Origin: Paenarthrobacter ureafaciens
GTDB taxonomy: Bacteria; Actinomycetota; Actinomycetes; Actinomycetales; Micrococcaceae
Reading direction: 5' to 3'
Assembly: GCF_004028095.1 (NCBI RefSeq)
Contig: NZ_SBHM01000007.1
Coordinates: 2,046,001 to 2,110,000, forward strand
Length of the DNA stretch: 64,000 bases
How positions within the stretch are numbered: the first letter of the stretch is position 1; every line of letters begins with the position of its first letter. A program made the translations under genes and the position numbers. The notes below the pieces were generated by a model. It did not search any database. It saw nothing but the letters and a program-made list of their open reading frames with translations, and was not told the origin of the DNA. Positions 18,901 through 26,539 of this stretch are shown here, piece after piece.

Positions 18901-21010
18901 CCCGGATGAACGCGCCCAGTGCACGTCCGAGGTCCACGGGACGGCCCAGGGAGTCACCCTTCCAGAACGGCAATTTGCCCGGCTGCCCGAAGGCAGGGGA
19001 GACGAGGACACGGTCATGCGTGATGTCCTCAATTTTCCAGCTGGTTGCTCCGAGGGCGAAGACGTCCCCGACGCGGGATTCGTAGACCATTTCCTCGTCG
19101 AGCTCGCCCACGCGGCGGCCGCCCTTGGCTGCGCGGGACGATGGGCTCGGGCCGTCGCCGTCAGAGCCACCGGAGGAACCGGTCCCTTCAACTTCGGTAC
19201 CGATGATGTACACGCCGAAGAGGCCGCGGTCGGGAATGGTGCCGCCGGACGTGACCGCCAGCCGCTGGGATCCGGGCCTGCCTTCAATGGTTCCTGCGTG
19301 GCGGTCCCACACGATGCGGGGCCGCAGCTCGGCAAACTCATCGGAGGGGTACCGGCCTGCCAGGAGGTCCAGCGTGGCCTCGAAGGCTGACCGGGGGAGG
19401 CTGGCGAACGGCGCCGAGCGGCGAACGGTGCTGAACCATTCCTCGACGTCGATGCTCTCCAATGCGGTGGCCGCGACGGTCTGCTGGGCAAGGACGTCCA
19501 GCGGGTTGGTGGGGATGCTCAGCCGCTCAATCTGGCCACTGAGCATCCGCTCCACCGTGACGCTCGTGTGGAGGAGGTCGGCCCGGTGCTTGGGGAAGAG
19601 GACGCCCTCGGAGATCTCGCCTACTTGGTGCCCGGCACGACCGACGCGCTGGAGGCCACTGGCAACCGAGGGCGGGGACTCTACCTGGATGACAAGGTCC
19701 ACCGCGCCCATGTCGATGCCTAGTTCCAGTGATGACGTTGCAACAACACAGCGCAGCCTGCCGGATTTGAGGTCGTCCTCGATCATGGCCCGTTGGTCCT
19801 TGGACACTGAACCATGGTGTGCCCTGGCAAGAACGGGATCGCTTCCGCTGGTGCTGCCTGCCTGGGCCATCATGTGAGCGGGTGTTGCGGTGGAAACAGG
19901 CGCCTTGGCCCGGGATGCAGCGGAAGCGTCATCCTGCCCTGGTCCGGCGCCCCAGTCCTCCGTATTCCCGGCAGCCGGCTCAGCCCACGGTGAACCCGCC
20001 TCCGCCATGAGTTGGCGTTCCGCGTAGATCTCGTTCAACCGGGCGGTCAGCCGCTCCGAAAGGCGACGTGAATTGGCAAAGACAATGGTGGACTGCTTGG
20101 AGAGGACCAGATCCACAATCTGCTCCTCAACGTGCGGCCAGATGGAAGCTTGCGGCTGCAATCCGGAAGCCGGCCCGGAATCGAATGCGCCGGCAGCACC
20201 CTGGAGGTCCGACATGTCCTCAACAGGCACGGTGACCGTCAGGTTCCAGTTTTTCTTGGAGGGGGGAGCAACGATCTCCACCGGAGCCTGCCCGGCAAGG
20301 AATTGGGCCACCAACTCGCGCGGCTGCACTGTGGCGGACAACCCGATGCGTTGAGCGGGCTTGGGCAATAGCGCGTCCAGGCGTTCCAGCGATACAGCGA
20401 GGTGGGCACCGCGCTTGGTGCCGGCAACAGCGTGGACTTCGTCGATGATCACGGTGTCCACTTCGCTGAGCGTCTCGCGTGCACGCGACGTCAGCATCAG
20501 GAACAGGGACTCCGGCGTTGTAATGAGGATGTCCGGAGGGTTGGACAGCAGCGAGCGGCGATCTGCCGCCGTCGTATCTCCCGAACGGACGCCAACCGTC
20601 ACCAGCGGTGCGGGCAGGCCCAAACGCTTTGCCGTTTGCGTGATGCCGATCAGCGGGGCGCGGAGGTTGCGTTCCACGTCCACGCCGAGGGCCTTGAGCG
20701 GCGATATATAGAGGACGCGGGTCTTGGTCTTGGGACGCTTGGCGCGGCCCTTGGCCGGCGCCGGAACCTCCTCAAGTCCCGGCAAAGCATCCGACGGGGC
20801 AGCGTGCAGCCTGTCCAACGCCCAGAGGAACGCGGCCAGGGTTTTTCCCGAACCGGTGGGGGCTACCACCAAGGCATGGGAGCCGGAGGAAATGGCATTC
20901 CACGCGCCATCCTGGGCGGCCGTGGGCTCACTGAAAGCGCCGAGGAACCATTCCCTGGTTGCCTGGCTGAAACGGCTCATGGCGCCTGTGGACGCCTGCT
21001 GCTCCTGCAT
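15986..21010 (-). CDS. lhr: Large helicase Lhr
   Basis: Superfamily 2 DNA helicase of ~1674 residues implicated in repair of DNA damage, as in mycobacteria. N-terminal RecA domains: Walker A VVAPTGSGKTLAAF (about 44-56), Walker B DEVHAVAGTKRGAHL, SATVQPRELV, and the motif V/VI region SSLELGIDMGAVDLVIQVESPPSVASGLQRVGRAGH. Winged-helix and Lhr C-terminal domains follow; a low-complexity insert sits near residue 390. The start at 21010 is chosen because GGAGGA touches it; ATG 20980 is an alternative, and the longer upstream frame runs into the neighbouring gene. The downstream nei gene overlaps by 8 nt. Confidence 0.93.
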   Translation of the reverse strand: MQEQQASTGAMSRFSQATREWFLGAFSEPTAAQDGAWNAISSGSHALVVAPTGSGKTLAAFLWALDRLHAAPSDALPGLEEVPAPAKGRAKRPKTKTRVLYISPLKALGVDVERNLRAPLIGITQTAKRLGLPAPLVTVGVRSGDTTAADRRSLLSNPPDILITTPESLFLMLTSRARETLSEVDTVIIDEVHAVAGTKRGAHLAVSLERLDALLPKPAQRIGLSATVQPRELVAQFLAGQAPVEIVAPPSKKNWNLTVTVPVEDMSDLQGAAGAFDSGPASGLQPQASIWPHVEEQIVDLVLSKQSTIVFANSRRLSERLTARLNEIYAERQLMAEAGSPWAEPAAGNTEDWGAGPGQDDASAASRAKAPVSTATPAHMMAQAGSTSGSDPVLARAHHGSVSKDQRAMIEDDLKSGRLRCVVATSSLELGIDMGAVDLVIQVESPPSVASGLQRVGRAGHQVGEISEGVLFPKHRADLLHTSVTVERMLSGQIERLSIPTNPLDVLAQQTVAATALESIDVEEWFSTVRRSAPFASLPRSAFEATLDLLAGRYPSDEFAELRPRIVWDRHAGTIEGRPGSQRLAVTSGGTIPDRGLFGVYIIGTEVEGTGSSGGSDGDGPSPSSRAAKGGRRVGELDEEMVYESRVGDVFALGATSWKIEDITHDRVLVSPAFGQPGKLPFWKGDSLGRPVDLGRALGAFIRELSAADTGPAMERCQASGLDTFAASNLIQYLEEQKQATEVVPSDRTLVVERFHDELGDWRVVLHSPFGMPVHAPWALAVGQRLQQRYGLDGSAMAADDGIVLRVPMMEDEPPGAELFLFDPEELEQIVTAEVGGSALFASRFRECAARALLLPRQNPTKRQPLWQQRQRSAQLLDVAKKYPSFPIVLETVRECLQDVYDLPALKDIAASVERRELRIVETTTQQPSPFAKSLLFGYVAQFLYEGDSPLAERRAAALALDSTLLNELLGRVELRELLDAAVIDSTERELQRLVPDRRVRGMEGIADLLRLLGPLDVEEVAERLQGQELVQEQEQLLNREQFPDHAEDQELTEDKALPPGTPAEAEQHLLALQKANRALKVTIGGVERFAAIEDAARLRDAIGVPLPMGVPLAFIEPVQDPLGDLVSRYARTHGPFTAAEAATRLGLGVAVVNSALKRLAADGRVVEGEFRPHAVAATLDPETTDPELMGPEAPPASEWCDAEVLRKLRRRSLAALRAEVEPVDAAAYGRFLPAWQNVSAQGKSRGSALRGLDGIITAVDQLSGVPVPASAWEPLVLASRVADYKPAMLDELMAAGELLWSGAGQLPGNDGWISLHVADSAELTLSPSPDFEPGDAQQRLLDYLSAGGGYFFRQLTDVAGGMDAVLSDDAVVSALWDLVWVGRVTGDTFAPVRAMIAGGRTAHRQVAKAPRARAPRMSRLGRHGAGLLGSPGLSGGRYGSTAASAPTPPLAVGRWSALPAPELDPTIHARGTAELLLDRYGVVTRGSVMAENILGGFGLMYKVLARLEEAGRCRRGYFIEHLGAAQFAVPATVDRLRSFTEDARISKAEPSALALAATDPANPYGAALPWPGVAGEAGSGHRPGRKAGALVVMVDGALVLYVERGGKTLLTFSHDEAALTVAAEALVGVVRSGAVDKLFMEKVNGHDLLETPIAVALAAAGAYSTPKGLRIRA

Positions 21011-21022
21011 TCCTCCATCATG

Positions 21023-21059
21023 CCCCACGGCCCGGACATAATAAGCCCGGCCCGTGGGG
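21023..21059 (-). terminator. Hairpin between the lipoprotein gene and lhr
   Basis: Arms of about 13 nt (CCCCACGG-type) with one mismatch around an AT-rich loop. There is no clear U tract, so termination may be partial. Confidence 0.5.
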
Positions 21060-21066
21060 AGGCGGT

Positions 21067-21708
21067 TTAGACCGCTTGGAATGCGGTGATGCTCAAGAGC
21101 TTGATGCCCATGTTGCTGCAGGCATCGTGGGGTTCGGCGACGAACAGGGATGCCGTGTCTTCGGGCGGGTAGATGCGGTATCCCGCTGCCGGGACCTTGG
21201 TGCAGTCGCCGTAGTTCCCGGCCTGCGTGTACCGAAGCTCCGCCCATGCGGACTTGCCGGGGGCCAGCTCGATCCTAGTGACGGGCGTGGTCGTTTCCCG
21301 CGTGGCCGGTTCGCCAATGGGATCTCCCGTGGCGTTGGCTGTGAGGGACACCCCGGCGAAGCCTTCCAGGACACAGGTTGCCGAGCCTGAGTTGGTCAGA
21401 ATCAGTTTCTCGTAGATGCTTCCGGCAGCGCCGCCACCGGTGGCGTCCGTTGTTGCAGTCAACGAATCCGCCTTGCACAAGGCGGGCGCGGCCGGAGCAG
21501 CGGACGTGGGGGCTGCCGACGGTGAGGTGCTTCCGGACGGAGCAGTCGACGTCGACGACTGCGAGGGCGAAGCGGACGGCGTGGATGAACTTGGCGGTGC
21601 GCTGCTGCTCCCCGAAGGGCTCGGGCTGGGCCCGCAGGCGGCCAGCATCAGCAGCGAGGCAGCCGCCGTCGTCGTCAAAAGTCCGGTCTTGATGCGCTGA
21701 GTCCACAT
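21067..21708 (-). CDS. Secreted lipoprotein (DUF4232-like)
   Basis: 213 residues from the ATG at 21708. Lipoprotein signal: positively charged start, hydrophobic core and lipobox LMLAAC. A ~55-residue Ser/Pro/Thr-rich linker leads to a beta-rich domain with several cysteines (ALCKAD, SATCVLEGF, GDCTK, DACSN), which fits the DUF4232 pattern seen in many actinobacterial lipoproteins. Role unknown. It is the last gene of the sigma-membrane-YcnI series, though a hairpin separates it from YcnI. Confidence 0.78.
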   Translation of the reverse strand: MWTQRIKTGLLTTTAAASLLMLAACGPSPSPSGSSSAPPSSSTPSASPSQSSTSTAPSGSTSPSAAPTSAAPAAPALCKADSLTATTDATGGGAAGSIYEKLILTNSGSATCVLEGFAGVSLTANATGDPIGEPATRETTTPVTRIELAPGKSAWAELRYTQAGNYGDCTKVPAAGYRIYPPEDTASLFVAEPHDACSNMGIKLLSITAFQAV

Positions 21709-21766
21709 GGGCACCAGCCTTGCTGCGGCCGTGGCGGGAGTCAATCGAGCCACGGCGACCGCCACG

Positions 21767-21803
21767 GATTGGCGCCCGGATTGTGATCTTCCGGGCGCCA
21801 ATC
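21767..21803 (-). terminator. Strong hairpin after the YcnI gene
   Basis: 14-nt arms (GATTGGCGCCCGGA and its complement) around a 9-nt loop, just downstream of the YcnI stop. It has no U tract but is very stable. Confidence 0.6.
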
Positions 21804-21811
21804 GTGCAGGG

Positions 21812-22540
21812 CTACTTGGTTGTTGTGCCCGTCTTTGCGGTCCGGCTGCGGAGGAACGCCGCGCCTCCCAGAACCAGGCCGGCCAAGCCGGCGATCAAAC
21901 CGGCCCAACCAAGTGCGGTCGAGTCGTCGCTGGTCACGGAAGCGGCCTGCTCAGTGGTTTCCGTTGACACGCCGTGGTGGCCGCCGGACGAGTCGGCAGG
22001 GGTGATGGTCACCGAAGGGGCGGGGGACTTGAGGTCATCCTCTTTCCGGCCATCCTTGGGAACTTCGGACCAATCCACCTGGCCCTGCTCGCAGGTCTGC
22101 AGCGTGGGGAAGTAGATGGTCTTGCCCGCTGCATCAGGCAGCTTGACCGACAACACCAAGGCATCCCGCAGGTGCGGATCCAGCGGGGTCTTGGCCGTGT
22201 AGACGATCTGGCCGGTGCGTTTGGTGATGCTGGTCCCGTCGTCCAGCTTCTTCGGTGCGTCGAGGGTTTCGGTCACCTTCTCAACGGTCCAGTTGGGGTT
22301 CACCGTGGGCTGCGCATCCGTCAGTTCCTCAGGCAGCGTGATGGTCACCTTCGTGGTGGGGGAGGTATCGCAGCCGTGCGGAATGCCAAAGGTGACCAGC
22401 GCGTAGGAGTTGGCAGCGGTCTTGTTTGGATCGGCGCCGACGTGGGCGGACGCCCCGGCGAGTCCGGCCATCATCAGGGCAGCGGTGGCACCGGCTGCAG
22501 CGGTCGTGGACAGGGCACGGCGGAGTACGGACTTGTTCAT
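21812..22540 (-). CDS. YcnI-family (DUF1775) secreted, membrane-anchored protein
   Basis: 242 residues. Signal peptide ending ...LAGASAHVGADP: the mature protein begins with the histidine that binds copper in YcnI proteins. A single beta-sandwich domain (FGIPHGCDTSPTTKVTITLPEEL, the characteristic HGC motif) is followed by a linker with SSGGHHGVS, and then a C-terminal helix and RSR stop-transfer. AAAGG precedes the ATG by 7 nt, so this start is chosen over one five codons earlier. A role in copper binding at the cell surface is known for the family. Confidence 0.88.
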   Translation of the reverse strand: MNKSVLRRALSTTAAAGATAALMMAGLAGASAHVGADPNKTAANSYALVTFGIPHGCDTSPTTKVTITLPEELTDAQPTVNPNWTVEKVTETLDAPKKLDDGTSITKRTGQIVYTAKTPLDPHLRDALVLSVKLPDAAGKTIYFPTLQTCEQGQVDWSEVPKDGRKEDDLKSPAPSVTITPADSSGGHHGVSTETTEQAASVTSDDSTALGWAGLIAGLAGLVLGGAAFLRSRTAKTGTTTK

Positions 22541-22645
22541 GGGAATGCCTTTCAAGGTGCGCCTCTGAGCGGCGCTGGGTACAGGTTTTTAGCCCGTCAC
22601 CTCACAAGGCTTTTGCTTGTTGTGAACTTTGGGTGCCGGGCGGAG

Positions 22646-23263
22646 TCAGGAATGCACGACGGCGGCCGGCGGGCCGCGCCGGCTGTCTTGCCTGAGGTTC
22701 CGCCACGGGCGGGGGATGAAAACCACGGGTGCGCCGACGACCAGTGGCGTGGCACCGGCGTCGGGCTTGAAAAGCAGTGTGGGCAGTACAGCAAGCGGCC
22801 GGAGCCAGGCTGCAAGCTGCCACAGCGCATCCTCGCCCTTCGACAAGGCAACTGCGGACGCGACGGTGGCCAGAGCGTGCGCCACCAGCATGAGGGCTCC
22901 GGCGGCAGTTCCCGGATCATGAAGGTGGGCAGCGGGGTCCAGCACGGGTGTCAGGAGCTCGGTTCCCACGTGGTGACTGCCTCGTGGTCCGGCAGCACCC
23001 ACCGGTGCAAAGGCGCTGAAAGCGTCGTGCAGGATGAACTGGCTCGCGCTAAGAAGCGCGGACATTGCCACCAGGTTCAGCTTGAACCGGGAAGCGAAGG
23101 TGGTGGCCAGGCCCGTTACGGCAACCAGCGCCAAGAGAACCGGGAACGTGGGGAGTTCGCCGCCGCCGGCAACGTGGGCACTTGCGGCCAGCAGCACGAT
23201 CACCGTGGCGATCGCCGAAGAGCGCAAGGCATGGAAGGGAGTCCGGTGCTGCAGAGTGCGCAC
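22646..23263 (-). CDS. Integral membrane protein of unknown function
   Basis: 205 residues, about five hydrophobic segments, with a His-rich outer loop (RGSHHVG, AAHLHDPG). The start is a GTG with GGGAGG five nt before it; a longer frame upstream overlaps the sigma gene and has no ribosome site. It lies 43 nt after the sigma factor and before YcnI. With the His-rich loops, this suggests metal handling (inference). Confidence 0.7.
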   Translation of the reverse strand: MRTLQHRTPFHALRSSAIATVIVLLAASAHVAGGGELPTFPVLLALVAVTGLATTFASRFKLNLVAMSALLSASQFILHDAFSAFAPVGAAGPRGSHHVGTELLTPVLDPAAHLHDPGTAAGALMLVAHALATVASAVALSKGEDALWQLAAWLRPLAVLPTLLFKPDAGATPLVVGAPVVFIPRPWRNLRQDSRRGPPAAVVHS

Positions 23264-23306
23264 TGTGTCCTCCCTGTGTTGGCCGGCTGCTTGGGCACCT
23301 CCGATT

Positions 23307-24092
23307 CTATCGGGATTTCTGGAAAGGGCTGGCGGAGCGTTCAACCGAGGACGGCCTCAGGGTGCGTTCGATCTCCAGAAGCTCGGACAGTGCTTCGGCG
23401 CAGTGCAGGCAGCCCGCCAGATGGCTTTCTGCCCGCCTCCTGGCGGCGGCGGTCGCCGAGTCCCGCGCCAACCGCGCCAGGAGCTGCGAGATTTCGGAAC
23501 AGCCTTTGCCGGCGGGCTGGCGGACGTGTGCCTGGAGATACGCCTGGCGGAGACCCTCGCGGGCGCGGATCAGTAACGAGGCAACGCCGTTGGGGTTCAC
23601 CCCCACGTATTCTCCCGCCTCGGTGTGCCTCATGCCCTCAATGTCCACGCACCACAGCACCCGTTGCCATCGGGTGGGGAGCGAGCGGAAGGCCCGCAGC
23701 AGGGTGGTTGATTCGAACAGTGCGACGAAAGCGTCTGCCTCCTGGCTTGTTTGCGCGAGCGCCCTGTCCCGGTCAAAGGCCGCCCGGCGCCTGGCGCCGG
23801 CGTTGCGTTGGTGGGCCATCCGGCGCGTCGTGGTCAGCACATAGGAGCGGAAGTACGCGTTCGGTCCTTTGCCGGCTTCCAAAGCCACGAGGACGGCCAG
23901 GAAGGCTTCGGCAACAACATCGTCCACGTCGCTGAGGTTGTCTGCCTCCCTGCGTGCCACGTAAACGGCTGCATTTTTATGGCGTCTGTAAAGTTCATCG
24001 AATGCGGACAGGTGTCCTTGCCGGACGAGTTCTATCAAGTGATTGTCGCGGGCATTGGGGGAGTCGGCGGCTGCAGTGGTTGGGGGTTCCAC
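23307..24092 (-). CDS. ECF sigma factor with C-terminal zinc-finger motif
   Basis: 261 residues. Region 2 (AFDELYRRHKNAAVYVARREADNLSDVDDVVAEAFLAVL) and region 4 (LPTRWQRVLWCVDIEGMRHTEAGEYVGVNPNGVASLLIRAREGLRQAYLQAHV) are complete. The C-terminal ~75 residues carry HLAGCLHC, the anti-sigma zinc-finger signature, but no membrane helix follows. The last part of region 4 and the zinc finger are nearly the same as in the sigma fusion at 1-1188. AAAGG precedes the GTG start. It heads an operon with the membrane and YcnI genes. Confidence 0.9.
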   Translation of the reverse strand: MEPPTTAAADSPNARDNHLIELVRQGHLSAFDELYRRHKNAAVYVARREADNLSDVDDVVAEAFLAVLVALEAGKGPNAYFRSYVLTTTRRMAHQRNAGARRRAAFDRDRALAQTSQEADAFVALFESTTLLRAFRSLPTRWQRVLWCVDIEGMRHTEAGEYVGVNPNGVASLLIRAREGLRQAYLQAHVRQPAGKGCSEISQLLARLARDSATAAARRRAESHLAGCLHCAEALSELLEIERTLRPSSVERSASPFQKSR

Positions 24093-24158
24093 ACTTTGCC
24101 TTTCAGGGTCGGGGCGAGCGGCCCAAACCTAGGAAGAGCATGATTGGATTCACCGAAG

Positions 24159-25181
24159 ATGCAGGAAAGTGGGAAAAACGGACTGCCCATGCAGGATTTC
24201 GATTTCGACGAGCGTGACCTGAGGCTTTTGCATGCCCTCCAAGTGAGGCCCAGGGCACCATGGACGGCTTTGGCTCCAGTGGTTGGCGCCGACGCCGTCA
24301 CGCTTGCACGAAGGTGGAACGTCCTCCAGGACCGAGGGCTCGCCTGGATGACGTCCTACAAAGGATCCGGGGCCAGGTTTGTTGGTGCCATCATCGACGT
24401 CACGTGTGCGCCGTCCATGATGTCGGCAGTCATACAAGGTCTGGTCCGCGACCGGGAGGTGGTTTCCGTCGACCAGACCGCCGGAGCCCGTGACCTTATT
24501 CTTACGGTCTTCTGCAGTACCGACGCCGAACTTTCCACGTTCCTCCTGGACCGGATTCCCGCAGTGGAGGGGATCACCAGCACGCGTACGCACCGGGTCA
24601 CCAGGATGATCACGGATGCACGGAAGTGGCGTCTGAGGTCCTTGGCGACTGACGAAGTGCGGGCGCTCGAAAGGGCTGTGCCGTTGCCAACTCCGCGGGC
24701 CTCGGCAGTCAGTGCCGAGGTCGAGAAGGATTTGGCCGGGATCCTGCTGATGGACGGCAGGACGTCCGTTGCCGACCTTGCCCGACTGCTGCGCATCAGC
24801 CCTACACGGGCAAAGACCGCGCTGGCCAACGTCCTGGGTTCGCAAAGGGTGGTGGTCCGGCTGGAACTGGCGCGGACATCCTCACCCTGGCCGGTCTGCG
24901 TCTGGTACTTCCTGAGCGCCCCGGCGTCAAAGGTCGATCTTGTCGCCGCAAGCCTGGCCGGATTGAACGAAGCGCGGCTGGTTGTCACGACTGGCGGCAC
25001 GCATTCCATCGCGATGGCGGTGTGGTTGCGCGGAGTCGAGGACATGGCTGTGCTGGAGCGCCAACTCGGCGAGCAGCTGCCCTACGTGGAGATCGCCGAC
25101 CGGTCGATTGTGTTGCGGACACCGAAGCACATGGGCAAGCGCCTGGACACGGACGGCCGGAGGATTATCCAGGAGATTTAG
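24159..25181 (+). CDS. Lrp/AsnC-type regulator with two DNA-binding halves
   Basis: About 340 residues, twice the usual Lrp length. An N-terminal AsnC-type HTH (DFDERDLRLLHALQVRPRAPWTALAPVVGADAVTLARRWNVLQDRGL) and ligand half are followed by a second HTH (DLAGILLMDGRTSVADLARLLRISPTRAKTALANVL) and a second ligand half. The tandem form is common in actinobacteria. The start is uncertain: TTG 24144, ATG 24159 or ATG 24189, none with a strong ribosome site. It is divergent from the sigma operon, and its 3' end overlaps the convergent glycosidase by four nt. Confidence 0.85.
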   Translation: MQESGKNGLPMQDFDFDERDLRLLHALQVRPRAPWTALAPVVGADAVTLARRWNVLQDRGLAWMTSYKGSGARFVGAIIDVTCAPSMMSAVIQGLVRDREVVSVDQTAGARDLILTVFCSTDAELSTFLLDRIPAVEGITSTRTHRVTRMITDARKWRLRSLATDEVRALERAVPLPTPRASAVSAEVEKDLAGILLMDGRTSVADLARLLRISPTRAKTALANVLGSQRVVVRLELARTSSPWPVCVWYFLSAPASKVDLVAASLAGLNEARLVVTTGGTHSIAMAVWLRGVEDMAVLERQLGEQLPYVEIADRSIVLRTPKHMGKRLDTDGRRIIQEI

Positions 25182-26539
25182 ACTGGCGGTTTTCGGGATC
25201 GTTCCGGGTACTGCAGGGCTCGGGTTTCCTGGATGACTTTCTTGTAGTCATCAACGTTGACCCCGCTTTCGTTGTGCTCTTTGCCCTCGAACAAACACGC
25301 TTCGAAACCGAACAAGAACATCGTCATGCCGCATTCCTTGGCATATTGCGGAGCTCTTCGCAGCTGATCGGAAAGGCTGTCTGAGCGTGGCGAACCTCCC
25401 GTAAATGGCCAGTCCGCCGGGCCGGGGTTTTCCCCCACCAATCCCAGGCCGGCGCGTCGGGCCAAGGCGCTCGTGTACCTGTGGGACGACCACAGGGAGG
25501 CACTGTCGTGCAGCACATCGTCGTCGTCGCTCGGGTGGCATTGGTCCTGCGGAGGCAAAGCATTGCGTGCTTCGACGGCGGATATGTCGTCCAGGCCGGT
25601 GAAATCCACGTCCACGCCCGGCAACGTTGACAGGACCGCGAATTGGGCGGGGTAGTCCAGGCCCCGTTCCTGGGCTCCGTCTGGATTGGCCCGCCCGTCC
25701 AGACGTCCTTTGATGGCTTTCGCCTTGTCCGCCGGCAGGACCCCACGGCCCGCAACCGGCACGTGCACTCGTCCCTGATATCCGAGCTCCCTTAGTTCGT
25801 GTATCTGCCATGCCACCGCATCGACCACAGATCGGGCGTACCAGTCCCACCACCCCTGGACCTGCCCGTCAGTCACTGAACTCCCGTTCCACGAAGGTGA
25901 ACCCGGGACCCACCCCGGCATTGGGGACGGTGATACGCCTTCAGCCAGACCTTTGCCGGACTGCGGGGCGTCACCAAATGCCCAGAACTCACCTTCATGT
26001 CCGCCATCGTCAGGCCCCGGGTACCCTAACTCCCCACCGGCATTCGTCCCTACCCGTATGGCTGCGATGCCATTGAATCCCAGCTCCGGAAGGATGCCTG
26101 CCAGATAGTCATGGGCGGTTTCCCGGACCTTGGCGCTGAACACCAGCTCGGCCCCGGCTTTTTTGGGAGTGCCTCCTGCGCTTCCCTTCAAGGAACCGCC
26201 GGGCAGCTTTCGCACCCACTTGGGCGGGTAGTGCATGCCGGGGGACAGCACGACTTGCATGCCGGCGTCACGACAGTCCGCCAGCTGTTGTTGTACCTGG
26301 GCAACGTAGTGGCGGTCCACGCGCCTATCCACCGGCTGGTAGCGATCCCAAGCCAACGGCAGCTCAACAACGGAAATTCCGGCGTCTCGGAGCGCGGCGA
26401 GTCGATCGGGAGCGCACGTGGAGCCCAAAACCCCAAAGGACATGGAGCCCGGAATGCCCTGATCGGGCCCAACGCTGCATCCGGCGCCGGCACTTGCCAT
26501 CGTCACCGCCAACACAGTCGAGAGGATCCGGCGATTCAC
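25178..26539 (-). CDS. Lipoprotein glycoside hydrolase-like protein (TIM barrel)
   Basis: 453 residues. The GTG start overlaps the GT39 stop (GTGA), so the two genes are coupled. A short signal with lipobox-like AGAGCS is followed by a barrel of the beta-galactosidase/GH5-GH42 style: VVELPLAWDRYQPVDRR, VVLSPGMHYPPKWVRKLPGG, AIRVGTNAGGELGYPG (acid/base region) and GLVGENPG (possible nucleophile). Substrate unknown. Pairing with a lipid-linked-sugar transferase suggests that both act on the same surface glycan. Confidence 0.72.
   Translation of the reverse strand: MNRRILSTVLAVTMASAGAGCSVGPDQGIPGSMSFGVLGSTCAPDRLAALRDAGISVVELPLAWDRYQPVDRRVDRHYVAQVQQQLADCRDAGMQVVLSPGMHYPPKWVRKLPGGSLKGSAGGTPKKAGAELVFSAKVRETAHDYLAGILPELGFNGIAAIRVGTNAGGELGYPGPDDGGHEGEFWAFGDAPQSGKGLAEGVSPSPMPGWVPGSPSWNGSSVTDGQVQGWWDWYARSVVDAVAWQIHELRELGYQGRVHVPVAGRGVLPADKAKAIKGRLDGRANPDGAQERGLDYPAQFAVLSTLPGVDVDFTGLDDISAVEARNALPPQDQCHPSDDDDVLHDSASLWSSHRYTSALARRAGLGLVGENPGPADWPFTGGSPRSDSLSDQLRRAPQYAKECGMTMFLFGFEACLFEGKEHNESGVNVDDYKKVIQETRALQYPERSRKPPV

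Noticed and set aside
21011..21247. 79-codon N-terminal extension of lhr
   Set aside because: It overlaps the lipoprotein gene and has no helicase-like content.
21974..23935. 653-codon plus-strand frame
   Set aside because: Antisense to YcnI, the membrane gene and the sigma gene; Arg/Gly-rich nonsense composition.
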